This document shows positions 24,742-32,660 of a DNA stretch of 45,585 nt, piece after piece; position 1 is the stretch's first letter, and every line of letters begins with the position of its first letter. This DNA is from Shewanella sp. TC10. Lineage in GTDB: Bacteria > Pseudomonadota > Gammaproteobacteria > Enterobacterales > Shewanellaceae. Below the pieces are notes generated by a model. It did no database searches, was not told the origin of the DNA, and saw only the letters and a list, made by a program, of their open reading frames with translations. The stretch lies in contig NZ_VKHR01000046.1 of the NCBI RefSeq assembly GCF_009663145.1, positions 190-45,774 of the forward strand. Reading direction: 5' to 3'. The position numbers and the translations under genes are program-made.

Positions 24742-25911
24742 CTATTTTGTTTCGTTGAAAAGCTCACGACCAATCAGCATACGACGGATCTCTGAGGTGC
24801 CTGCACCGATTTCATATAGCTTGGCATCACGCAATAAGCGGCCAGTGGCATATTCGTTGATGTAACCGTTTCCGCCCAGCAGCTGAATCGCATCTAATGC
24901 CATTTTCGTTGCTAATTCAGCACTGTATAGGATTGCGCCAGCGGCATCTTTACGAGTCGTTTCACCGCGATCGCATGATTTAGCCACGTTATATACATAA
25001 GATTTTGCGGCATTCATGCCCGTGTACATATCAGCGATTTTGCCCTGAATTAACTGGAACTCACCGATTGATTTACCAAACTGCTCACGCTCGTGAATAT
25101 ATGGCACCACAATATCCATACAGGCATTCATGATCCCTAATGGTCCACCTGATAAAATCACTCGTTCATAATCTAGGCCGCTCATTAGTACTTTAACGCC
25201 ATTGTTTAGACCGCCAAGAATATTTTCTTCTGGGACTTCACAGTCTTCAAATACTAGCTCACAGGTGTTTGAGCCACGCATGCCTAGTTTGTCTAGTTTT
25301 TGCGCTGTGCTGAAACCTTTAAAGGTTTTCTCGATGATGAAAGCGGTAATACCGTGGGGGCCTTTATCGATATCGGTTTTGGCATAAATCACCAAGGTGT
25401 CAGCGTCTGGGCCGTTAGTGATCCACATTTTATTGCCGTTAAGAATGTAGCGATCGCCTTCTTTGCGGGCATTAAGCTTCATTGAAACCACATCAGAACC
25501 AGCATTAGGTTCACTCATAGCCAATGCGCCAATGTGTTCACCGCTGACTAATTTAGGTAGGTATTTGGCTTTTTGAGCGGCATTACCATTACGGTTAATT
25601 TGGTTAACACACAAATTAGAATGAGCGCCGTAGCTTAAGCCAATTGAGGCCGATGCGCGGGAGATTTCCTCCATTGCGACCACATGAGCAAGGTAGCCCA
25701 TGTTTGCACCACCAAACTCTTCAGGAACGGTCACTCCGAGTAACCCCATTTCGCCCAAAACTGGCCACATGTGATTAGGGAATGCATTGTCTTGATCAAC
25801 TTGCGCAGCGATAGGGGCAATTTCGTTAGTTGCAAAATCATTGATGGCGTCGCGAAGCATGTCCACGTCTTCGCCCAGGCCAAAATTAAGGCTTGTGTAG
25901 AGTGATGTCAT
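24742..25911 (-). CDS. liuA: Isovaleryl-CoA dehydrogenase
   Basis: 389 residues, the standard acyl-CoA dehydrogenase length. FAD/substrate blocks: AMSEPNAGSDVVSMKL, KMWITNGPDADTLVIYAKTD and the C-terminal LYEIGAGTSEIRRMLIGREL. The catalytic glutamate sits in GLDYERVILSGGPLGIM, the position characteristic of isovaleryl-CoA dehydrogenase rather than of short- or medium-chain enzymes. It oxidises isovaleryl-CoA to 3-methylcrotonyl-CoA and feeds electrons to ETF. First structural gene behind liuR; the 293-bp gap between them has room for its own promoter, although no second clear LiuR box was found in it. Confidence 0.95.
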   Translation of the reverse strand: MTSLYTSLNFGLGEDVDMLRDAINDFATNEIAPIAAQVDQDNAFPNHMWPVLGEMGLLGVTVPEEFGGANMGYLAHVVAMEEISRASASIGLSYGAHSNLCVNQINRNGNAAQKAKYLPKLVSGEHIGALAMSEPNAGSDVVSMKLNARKEGDRYILNGNKMWITNGPDADTLVIYAKTDIDKGPHGITAFIIEKTFKGFSTAQKLDKLGMRGSNTCELVFEDCEVPEENILGGLNNGVKVLMSGLDYERVILSGGPLGIMNACMDIVVPYIHEREQFGKSIGEFQLIQGKIADMYTGMNAAKSYVYNVAKSCDRGETTRKDAAGAILYSAELATKMALDAIQLLGGNGYINEYATGRLLRDAKLYEIGAGTSEIRRMLIGRELFNETK

Positions 25912-26204
25912 TGTCTTGTGTCCTGTTGAATATAGGTTACTGCTGCCGTAAAACTATGTTGTTTCTTTGGCTTATAATTTTTATGGTCTAACTGTTATTG
26001 CTAACATTGGTAAGCTTGGATTCTTAGTGATCCAATGCTTACCTTTTATGATGTGACGGTTTTCTATTAGTAAGCTTTAGTGATTATTTTTGTCTAAATG
26101 CTTATTTTTACTGCGTAAAACCAAAAGCGTCGATGAGTTTAGCTATTTGGACTTACTGCTTTTCTACTTATGTACTTTTCTATTGGGTCTAACCCGTTCA
26201 GTGG

Positions 26205-26600
26205 TTACTTTTCTTGTTCAAGTGCTGCTCGACATTGCTGCTCTGCAGAATTGAGCTCCATTAATACCACTTTAATATCGTCCATTTGCTGTTGCAGAGA
26301 TGCTTTCTTTTCTTCAACTAAATCCAGCATGGTATGGAGTTGTGATGTACTGCTTTTATCAGCATCGTACAGTTCAAATAAGCGGCGGGTTTCAGCTAAT
26401 GAAAACCCTAAGCGTTTTCCGCGCAAAATTAGTTTTAAACGTACACGGTCTTTAAGACTGTAAATACGGGTTTGCCCACGGCGTTTAGGCTTAATTAGCC
26501 CTTGGTCTTCGTAGAAACGAATACTTCGTGTCGTGATATCAAATTCTTTTGATAAATCACTGATTGAATATGTGGATTGTGGGTTCAAGTTTGCGCTCAT
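26205..26600 (-). CDS. liuR: MerR-family regulator LiuR
   Basis: 131 residues. The MerR helix-turn-helix and wing are YSISDLSKEFDITTRSIRFYEDQGLIKPKRRGQTRIYS (about 12-49). A long dimerisation helix follows (LHTMLDLVEEKKASLQQQMDDIK), and there is no cysteine-rich metal-binding tail, as expected for the LiuR subgroup. LiuR represses branched-chain amino-acid and fatty-acid degradation genes. It sits upstream of liuA in the same direction, and a candidate operator (26643-26658) lies in its own promoter, suggesting autoregulation together with the operon. Confidence 0.92.
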   Translation of the reverse strand: MSANLNPQSTYSISDLSKEFDITTRSIRFYEDQGLIKPKRRGQTRIYSLKDRVRLKLILRGKRLGFSLAETRRLFELYDADKSSTSQLHTMLDLVEEKKASLQQQMDDIKVVLMELNSAEQQCRAALEQEK

Positions 26601-26984
26601 CGTTTCACCAAAAGTACGTCTTTTGATGCAAGATATATGAAGTTTACGTAAAGGTAAAGTTTGATGCCAGTTTGTAATCAGTTTTTTGGCTGAGATTATT
26701 GTAAATCGAGCTTGCCAAGTGAGGTGATATTGCTACAAATTTGATGATGATAAAACTGGAGTAGTATATCAGTTATCACTGATTGTTGGTTATGAAAAAT
26801 TATACGAGTGTTTTAATTTCAATGCGTTAGCTGTTTAAACTATGTCAAAATAACTGGTTTTGAGTGACCTAAAAGCTATATCCCTTGGTCTAATAGGGTT
26901 TATTTTTTAACCACGCCATAATGAAATAAAAATAATCGTTGTGATTAAAAATTAACTTACAAGCATGGTACAGGGGAGTTAAAG
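26601..26984. other. Divergent liuR / acyl-CoA synthetase promoter region
   Basis: The liuR end holds the LiuR operator. The right part has no clear LiuR-like palindrome near the synthetase start, so I cannot say whether the synthetase belongs to the same regulon. Confidence 0.45.
26643..26658. promoter_or_regulatory. Candidate LiuR operator
   Basis: TTTACGTAAAGGTAAA is an inverted repeat of TTTAC and GTAAA with a 6-bp middle, close to published LiuR motifs of gammaproteobacteria (recalled, not searched). It lies 43 bases upstream of the liuR start, with a TATATC-like -10 on the minus strand 15-17 bases after a TTTACC -35. This is typical of a MerR-type promoter with the operator in the spacer. 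Confidence 0.7.
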
Positions 26985-28904
26985 ATGGCTGGATTAGGAA
27001 AGCAAATGCATCAGCAATCTTTGCAAGATAAGCAAGGGTTTTGGCAGCAAGCCGCACAAGCTGTGACATGGTTTACACCGTTTGAACAAGTGTTAGACGA
27101 ATCTAATGCGCCATTTTATAAGTGGTTTGCAGGCGGTAAAATGAACACCTGTTTTAATGCTGTCGACAGACATGTTGAGGCGGGACACGGCGATAGAATC
27201 GCCATTGAATATGTCAGTCCAGTCACTCAAAACCAATACAGTATTAGCTATCAAGAGTTACTTTCTCAGGTCAGTCGATTAGCAGGTTACATGCAATCTA
27301 TTGGCATTGAAAAGGGCGATAGAGTGGTGATTTATATGCCAATGGTGCCCGAAACAGCCTATGCCATGTTAGCTTGTGCGCGGATTGGTGCTATTCATTC
27401 TGTGGTCTTTGGTGGCTTTGCGGCCAATGAGTTAGCCACACGAATTAACGACGCTAAACCTAAATTAGTCTTATCAGCGTCATGTGGTATCGAGCCTTCG
27501 GGTGTTGTGAAGTACAAGCCTTTGTTAGATGAAGCTTTGAGTCAAGCAAGCCACAAAGTGAATCACTGCGTAATTCTAAATCGTCCACAATACAGCGCCG
27601 ACCTTCAACCTGTGAGAGATGCCGATTGGCAGGTGGCAATCGCAGACGCGCCATTTGTTGATTGTGTTGCCGTTGAAGCTACCCACCCTTTGTACGTGCT
27701 ATATACCTCAGGTACAACCGGACAGCCTAAGGGGGTAGTGCGAGACAATGGTGGACACGCTGTCGCCATGACGTGGTCAATGAAGCATATTTATAATATC
27801 GAAGCAGGAGATGTATTTTGGGCTGCATCGGATGTGGGTTGGGTGGTTGGCCACTCTTACATTGTTTATGGCCCATTAATGGCTGGCGCTACCACCTTGA
27901 TGTATGAAGGTAAGCCTGTAGGTACGCCAGATGCGGGGGCTTTTTGGCGAATTATTGAAAATTATAACGTGAAAAGCTTTTTTACTGCACCTACAGCTGT
28001 CAGGGCCATCAAACGTGAAGATCCAAATGGCGAACTCCTGAAAGGTGTTAATTTATCTTGTTTAGGACAAGTCTTTTTGGCGGGAGAGCGATGCGATCCA
28101 GACACCCTTTATTGGGCGCAAGATAAACTTAGCAAGCCAGTTATTGATCACTGGTGGCAAACAGAAACAGGTTGGCCTGTCGCTGCTAATTTAATGGGAG
28201 TTGATCCGATTGAGGTTAAAGCGGGATCGCCTGCAAGGCCAGTCCCTGGCTATCAAGTAGAAGTACTCGATGCCATGGGTGATCAAGTGCCTGCCAATGA
28301 AAGCGGCAATGTGGTGATTAAATTACCATTGCCACCAGGCAACCTGACTACACTTTGGAACAATGATACGAGATATGTCGACAGTTATTTATCAATGTAT
28401 GACGGTTACTATTTAACCGGTGATGCGGGGTATATTGATGATGATGGTTACTTGTACATTATGAGCCGTATTGATGACATCATTAATGTCGCGGGTCATC
28501 GATTATCCACTGGACGGTTTGAAGAAGTGCTATGCCAGCATGATGCTGTCGCTGAAGCGGCTGTGATTGGTGTGCAGGATAAACTTAAAGGTCAAGTGCC
28601 ACTGGGATTAGTGGTGCTCAAAAATGGCGTTAATTTATCGGATGAACAACTTTATCAGGAACTGCTGGGTTTAGTTCGCCACGAAATTGGTCCTGTTGCT
28701 TCATTTAGACTAGTGAGCGCGGTACAAAAATTACCTAAAACCCGTTCAGGTAAAATATTACGTGCCACAATGCGCAAAATTGCAGATAACAATGAATACA
28801 CTGTACCAGCTACCATTGAAGATCCAATGACGTTAGACATTGTCCGCAGTGCGTTAACGAAAATGGGGTACGCTGACTCGCTAACTAAGGAGTTGACGGT
28901 TTAG
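26985..28904 (+). CDS. prpE: Propionyl/acyl-CoA synthetase, PrpE type
   Basis: 639 residues, ANL superfamily. The N-terminal ACAS domain block is FYKWFAGGKMNTCFNAVDRHV. The AMP-binding P-loop is YTSGTTGQPKGVVRDNGGHAVA, which follows the PrpE form (RDxGG) rather than acetyl-CoA synthetase. DHWWQTETGWP is the core motif, again PrpE-like; the hinge is IDDIINVAGHRLSTGRFEE. Acetylation-site lysine is in RSGKILRATM. It activates propionate or a similar short acid with ATP and CoA. GGGGAG precedes the ATG, and a terminator follows. It is divergent from liuR; activating isovalerate or propionate for the pathway is an inference. Confidence 0.85.
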   Translation: MAGLGKQMHQQSLQDKQGFWQQAAQAVTWFTPFEQVLDESNAPFYKWFAGGKMNTCFNAVDRHVEAGHGDRIAIEYVSPVTQNQYSISYQELLSQVSRLAGYMQSIGIEKGDRVVIYMPMVPETAYAMLACARIGAIHSVVFGGFAANELATRINDAKPKLVLSASCGIEPSGVVKYKPLLDEALSQASHKVNHCVILNRPQYSADLQPVRDADWQVAIADAPFVDCVAVEATHPLYVLYTSGTTGQPKGVVRDNGGHAVAMTWSMKHIYNIEAGDVFWAASDVGWVVGHSYIVYGPLMAGATTLMYEGKPVGTPDAGAFWRIIENYNVKSFFTAPTAVRAIKREDPNGELLKGVNLSCLGQVFLAGERCDPDTLYWAQDKLSKPVIDHWWQTETGWPVAANLMGVDPIEVKAGSPARPVPGYQVEVLDAMGDQVPANESGNVVIKLPLPPGNLTTLWNNDTRYVDSYLSMYDGYYLTGDAGYIDDDGYLYIMSRIDDIINVAGHRLSTGRFEEVLCQHDAVAEAAVIGVQDKLKGQVPLGLVVLKNGVNLSDEQLYQELLGLVRHEIGPVASFRLVSAVQKLPKTRSGKILRATMRKIADNNEYTVPATIEDPMTLDIVRSALTKMGYADSLTKELTV

Positions 28905-28952
28905 CTAACCTTTATCAGTTACCCTAGATCCTAGTTAAATGTTTAATGAGAT

Positions 28953-28980
28953 AAAACGAGCCCGATGGCTCGTTTTTTGT
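28953..28980 (+). terminator. Intrinsic terminator of the acyl-CoA synthetase gene
   Basis: AAAACGAGCC (28953-28962) pairs perfectly with GGCTCGTTTT (28967-28976) around CGAT, followed by T-rich sequence. Confidence 0.9.
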
Positions 28981-29176
28981 TTATTAGGCTTTACTGTTAA
29001 AGATTGCGATTATTGAGCTGGATATGGTGTGTAATTGGGCTAAAATGGGAGTTAAGTGCTGATTTATAGTGTTATTTAATCAAACTTCGGCGATTAATGT
29101 TTTATAATCGGTACTGTTAACTATAAGTTCATCTGTTATTTTTATCTGAAATAAGACAAAGGCTTGATTTACGTTT

Positions 29177-29653
29177 ATGAACAACATTAATGAATTACCT
29201 GAAAAGATTAATACGAAAACTAGCCGACTCTTTTGGTTAACAGTATTTACAGGCGGGATATATCCAATCATTTGGCTGTTTGCTAAATACCCAAAAATGG
29301 ATGAAATTACTTCAATACGCACTGCCGATGATTCGTTTGTACTTTCAATTGCTGTGTGTTTTGGTTTTGGTGGTGTGTTATCCCATAGCGAATTTGGGTT
29401 TATCGGGGCAATAGGGACGTTATTATTAACTGCAGCTTTTTTCTTATACGTATTCTGGTCTTTCAGAGCGCGGGCAGCGTTGCAAGATTATGCCCATGTG
29501 AATTTTGGTATTGATTTCAAGATGAATAAATTTTTCACTGTGGTGCTGAATATCTTTTATATCAATTACTGTATTAATCAATTGCCGGAAGAGCAGCAAA
29601 AAGGTCACCCAAGTTACGGAAAAGGCTCAATCAAGATTACCGAACTTAAATAA
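29177..29653 (+). CDS. Small inner-membrane protein of unknown function
   Basis: 158 residues with three to four hydrophobic stretches (about 18-36, 52-68, 74-95 and 115-130). WLTVFTGGIYPIIWLFAKYPKMDE resembles the 'lTlGIYpiyW' pattern of DUF4234-type membrane proteins, but the match is short. No catalytic motif is seen. The C-terminal tail is basic and cytoplasmic (QQKGHPSYGKGSIKI). No strong ribosome-binding site precedes the ATG. It ends in a strong terminator and stands alone. Confidence 0.7.
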   Translation: MNNINELPEKINTKTSRLFWLTVFTGGIYPIIWLFAKYPKMDEITSIRTADDSFVLSIAVCFGFGGVLSHSEFGFIGAIGTLLLTAAFFLYVFWSFRARAALQDYAHVNFGIDFKMNKFFTVVLNIFYINYCINQLPEEQQKGHPSYGKGSIKITELK

Positions 29654-29673
29654 ATGGATTGACGTAATTAGCC

Positions 29674-29706
29674 AAAAAAAGAGAAGCAGTTAGCTTCTCT
29701 TTTTTT
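29674..29706 (+). terminator. Intrinsic terminator
   Basis: GAGAAGC (29681-29687) pairs with GCTTCTC (29693-29699), flanked by A- and T-runs so that it may also work in the other direction for the short-chain dehydrogenase gene. Confidence 0.85.
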
Positions 29707-29801
29707 ATGTGGTTTGTTTATTTTAGATGAACCGGCATCAAAATATTTATTGAGCGATACAGGTTGATTTTAGCTTGTTAAATCATCATTTTGTTGCTTA
29801 T

Positions 29802-30551
29802 TTAACTCATTTTTCGCAAGATTTTATCAGGCAACACTCGCAATATTAGTTGGATAAATGCCCATGGATAACTTGGAACATAGCAATTAGCCGGCTCTTT
29901 ATTGATAGCTTTGACCATAGCTCGACAACCTGTTTCTGCATCCACCATAAATGGTGCGCCATCAGCGTGATCGTTGATGTCTGTTTTGATATAACCTGGA
30001 TGAACGCAAGTGACGTTTATCGGAGTATTCATTACATCTAATCGGATCCCTTCAGTTAATGATGAAAGTCCAGCTTTGGTCGCTGCATAGACGGTCATTG
30101 CGCGTCTAAACCCACGTAACGCACTGATAGATGAAACCGTGACCAGATGACCAAAGTTTTGTTGTCTGAATATTTGCATCGCCGCTTCACATTGGGCTAA
30201 TGCCGCGACAAAATTAGTTTGTGCAGTTTGTTTATTGGCTTCAAATAACCCTGTACCAATTGAGCCACCTTTACCCATACCCGCATTAACAATCACTCTA
30301 TCAACACTGCCCATCAGCGTATTGAACTGTTTAAATACTTCGAAAACCTGCTGGTGATCATTAACATCTAACGCCAATATCCACACTGTTACATTAGGGT
30401 AGGCTTGGTTAATTTGAGCTTTAAGTTCTTCTAAACGATCAGTTCGTCTAGCACATAAGCCTAAGTTTGAACCTTGTTTGGCGAATTCAAGTGCCATCCC
30501 TTGCCCTAAACCAGAGCTTGCGCCGGTAATAATAATGTTCTGTCTGTGCAT
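29802..30551 (-). CDS. Short-chain dehydrogenase/reductase
   Basis: 249 residues, classical SDR. The NAD(P)-binding TGASSGLGQGMA (about 9-20, TGxxxGxG) is followed by LCARRTDRLEEL; the basic ARR suggests NADPH. NAGMGKGG, VTVSSISALRG with the catalytic Ser, and YAATK with the catalytic Tyr and Lys are all present. The C-terminal VHPGYIKTDIN is typical of the family. It is a cytosolic oxidoreductase of unknown substrate. A weak GGAATGG lies upstream of the ATG. It is separated from the LysR gene by about 245 bases. Confidence 0.88.
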   Translation of the reverse strand: MHRQNIIITGASSGLGQGMALEFAKQGSNLGLCARRTDRLEELKAQINQAYPNVTVWILALDVNDHQQVFEVFKQFNTLMGSVDRVIVNAGMGKGGSIGTGLFEANKQTAQTNFVAALAQCEAAMQIFRQQNFGHLVTVSSISALRGFRRAMTVYAATKAGLSSLTEGIRLDVMNTPINVTCVHPGYIKTDINDHADGAPFMVDAETGCRAMVKAINKEPANCYVPSYPWAFIQLILRVLPDKILRKMS

Positions 30552-30759
30552 GTTGATTCCATTCCTAACAATCGAGTATGAGTCGTTTTTTATTTTACTT
30601 GTAGTCGAATGTTATTGCGCAACTCATGACTTTATTTATGACAAATCAGAGCAATAACTCAAATTATCTTGCTGGCAATTAAGAGTGGAGTCAAATAAGT
30701 GAATTATTTAATAAAATATTGGGAATGTTGAATATGAGTTTAACGGCCTGAAAAGGTGA

Positions 30760-30788
30760 AATACCAGCCATCAGATGAGGCTGGTATT
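30760..30788 (-). terminator. Intrinsic terminator behind the LysR-type regulator
   Basis: AATACCAGCC (30760-30769) pairs perfectly with GGCTGGTATT (30779-30788). It begins about 9 bases past the regulator's stop codon. The minus-strand tail is TTCACCTTTTC. Confidence 0.75.
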
Positions 30789-30796
30789 GTTTTGCC

Positions 30797-31807
30797 CTAT
30801 CGTTCGAACTGACAAGTTTTAATACAACCATTTGCGCCTGTGGTAATTAATTCAGCGAGTTTGCTTTTAACGCAATCAGAGAGCTTTCTTTCGGTTTTAC
30901 GAGTTTGCATATATAAGGTCATATTTGGCTTATTACGCATGAGTTCAGCCCGCTCGGTTTTTGAAACTATTTGTGCTCGGATAGAGTCATCATGGGTTAG
31001 GTAATCGACAGCGCCTTGGGATACCACTAACGTAATGGCATCAGTACCAGTCAAAAAATCAGAAATTTCATTGAGGTTGTTGGTTTTGGCCGCCACTTTT
31101 AGCTCGCGTTCTCTACCGTCAGCAAATTGTTTTAACGGGGTTGCTTCAAGCTCACTATTAAAGTGTAAAACTTCTGTGAGGATCACTGGGTAATTTAGCG
31201 CTCTATCGAGTATTGGCTTATAAATTTCGTCCCAAATTGGATGGTCTTGTCTGGCAACCACAAAGGTGTCTGTGACTTCACAGATTTTTGTACTCTGGAT
31301 ACCAACATGGATCGATGGGTTGCAAGTGATGACCACATCACACTGATTATTTAGCAGCATTTCTTCATCATTTGGACCATTATCTTGAAGCATTGCTGAT
31401 TTAACACAGGTTTGACCGCATGCACTATTACATTGGCAATTATAGAGTTTTCTTAATATTCCATTGGTGAAACCAGATGGTGCGTGAATGGTTATGTCGT
31501 TATCAAGACTATCGATACTCTTATCGATTTCTTGGGCAAGATCGATATGGTTAATTTCGATTCTTTTTAGAATAGGGTATAAGCGCTGAGATTTATCCGT
31601 TATCTCTAGACCCGATACTTTTTTTACAAACAGGGGGTCATCGAAAGCATCTCTGAGTCGTGATAAACAGCGGCTTATTTTTGATTGAGGAACGTTAAAT
31701 GATTCAGCTGTTAGTTTTCCGCTTTGAAATTCATACAACCTTAAGAACACTAACAAGGTCATATAGTCGAGGTTAAGCAGCCTTTCTTGTGTCGTTGTAG
31801 GGATCAT
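30797..31807 (-). CDS. Cysteine-rich LysR-type transcriptional regulator
   Basis: 336 residues. The LysR helix-turn-helix is at about residues 15-65: MTLLVFLRLYEFQSGKLTAESF, VPQSKISRCLSRLRDAF and DPLFVKK. The effector domain is otherwise diverged, and carries an unusual cluster at its start: C124, C126, C130 and C134 in YNCQCNSACGQTC. Two more cysteines lie at the end (C328 and C332, NGCIKTCQ). Such spacing could bind an Fe-S cluster or zinc, or act as a thiol switch; this is inference. It lies downstream of the YdhW/AOR/ferredoxin group on the same strand, 311 bp away, with terminators on both sides, so it is its own unit. Confidence 0.85.
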   Translation of the reverse strand: MIPTTTQERLLNLDYMTLLVFLRLYEFQSGKLTAESFNVPQSKISRCLSRLRDAFDDPLFVKKVSGLEITDKSQRLYPILKRIEINHIDLAQEIDKSIDSLDNDITIHAPSGFTNGILRKLYNCQCNSACGQTCVKSAMLQDNGPNDEEMLLNNQCDVVITCNPSIHVGIQSTKICEVTDTFVVARQDHPIWDEIYKPILDRALNYPVILTEVLHFNSELEATPLKQFADGRERELKVAAKTNNLNEISDFLTGTDAITLVVSQGAVDYLTHDDSIRAQIVSKTERAELMRNKPNMTLYMQTRKTERKLSDCVKSKLAELITTGANGCIKTCQFER

Positions 31808-32118
31808 TATGCTCGCTTATTATGGATTAACCTTGTAGTTAATGTACCAATTTAGAGGTATTTTAGGAGTGAGAAATAACAAAATTTATACCTCAATCAC
31901 GCTTTTGTATGACTTATAAGGTTGAAGTGTTAACTCACGAATAATATTAGGGAAATCAATCTAAAGTCTATTTTTATTTGTCGGCGTATATTTAGCTCGT
32001 CGCTGACACTATTTGTCTCTAGAGTGTTTTATTGGGGAGTGAAGAAAATGCCAATCGTGTGATTGGCATTGGCATTGTTATTTCTCGGTTCAACCTTTAG
32101 TTTTTTACTTGTTTGGCT
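31808..32118. other. Gap between regulator and AOR operon
   Basis: Apart from the operon terminator at 32047-32070 and the presumed promoter of the regulator, nothing clear is seen. Confidence 0.4.
32047..32070 (-). terminator. Intrinsic terminator of the AOR operon
   Basis: AATGCCAATC (32047-32056) pairs perfectly with GATTGGCATT (32061-32070). On the minus strand TTTTC follows. It lies about 50 bases behind the stop of the last gene of the operon. Confidence 0.75.
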
Positions 32119-32649
32119 TTAAGCTGACCATTCAAAGGGATCGTGATCAGCTAAGACTTTGGCATAAGTTGTCGTCATGGTTTTGATAGAAAAGTAGTAA
32201 CCTTGGGTGTCACTGTTGTTTTGCCTATCAAGTTGAAAGTGAATATCTTCACATCCCTCAGTATGGCTAAACTTTTCCTTTAATGTTGCTAGCTCAGTTT
32301 GCTCAAGATTATAGGGTGGGTGAGTAAAATTTGATGCCGCGACTAATTCACCCATTGAAGAATAGCGACGGATATAGCTGGCCATAGTTTCAATTAGCTT
32401 ACCGTCTTTGACACCAACCCACTGAGTAGCATAGGTGCTGACAATGAACCTTTTTGAATAAAAGTAATGGTCTTTTTCACCCGCAATGATGGCGACGTCT
32501 TGATACTGAGTATCCTCAATTAATTGTTGGTGAGCGACTTCTACATCTTCAATTTCGAGATCAAGTCCAGCAACTGCAATGACCTGCTCGGCCGTCACAA
32601 GACGGCCGTCCTTACTTAATAAGCGAATATAGTCCACTAGTTCAATCAT
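32119..32649 (-). CDS. YdhW-position protein of the AOR operon, function unknown
   Basis: 176 residues, soluble, no signal peptide and one cysteine. The N-terminal VDYIRLLSKDGRLVTAEQV and middle portion look like a small winged-helix-like or regulatory fold, but I recognise no domain. It lies 11 bases behind the AOR gene with AGGTGAT upstream. In E. coli the order ydhY-ydhV-ydhW is ferredoxin, AOR, small protein of unknown role, and the order here is the same. I therefore treat it as the positional counterpart of YdhW; sequence homology to it is not verified. A chaperone or maturation role for the AOR is an inference from the context. Confidence 0.7.
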   Translation of the reverse strand: MIELVDYIRLLSKDGRLVTAEQVIAVAGLDLEIEDVEVAHQQLIEDTQYQDVAIIAGEKDHYFYSKRFIVSTYATQWVGVKDGKLIETMASYIRRYSSMGELVAASNFTHPPYNLEQTELATLKEKFSHTEGCEDIHFQLDRQNNSDTQGYYFSIKTMTTTYAKVLADHDPFEWSA

Positions 32650-32660
32650 ATGTGCATCAC

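Noticed and set aside
26105..26120. Second LiuR-like site (TTTTTACTGCGTAAAA) near the end of liuR
   Set aside because: Half-sites are only 3 bp apart rather than 6, so it does not fit the LiuR palindrome.
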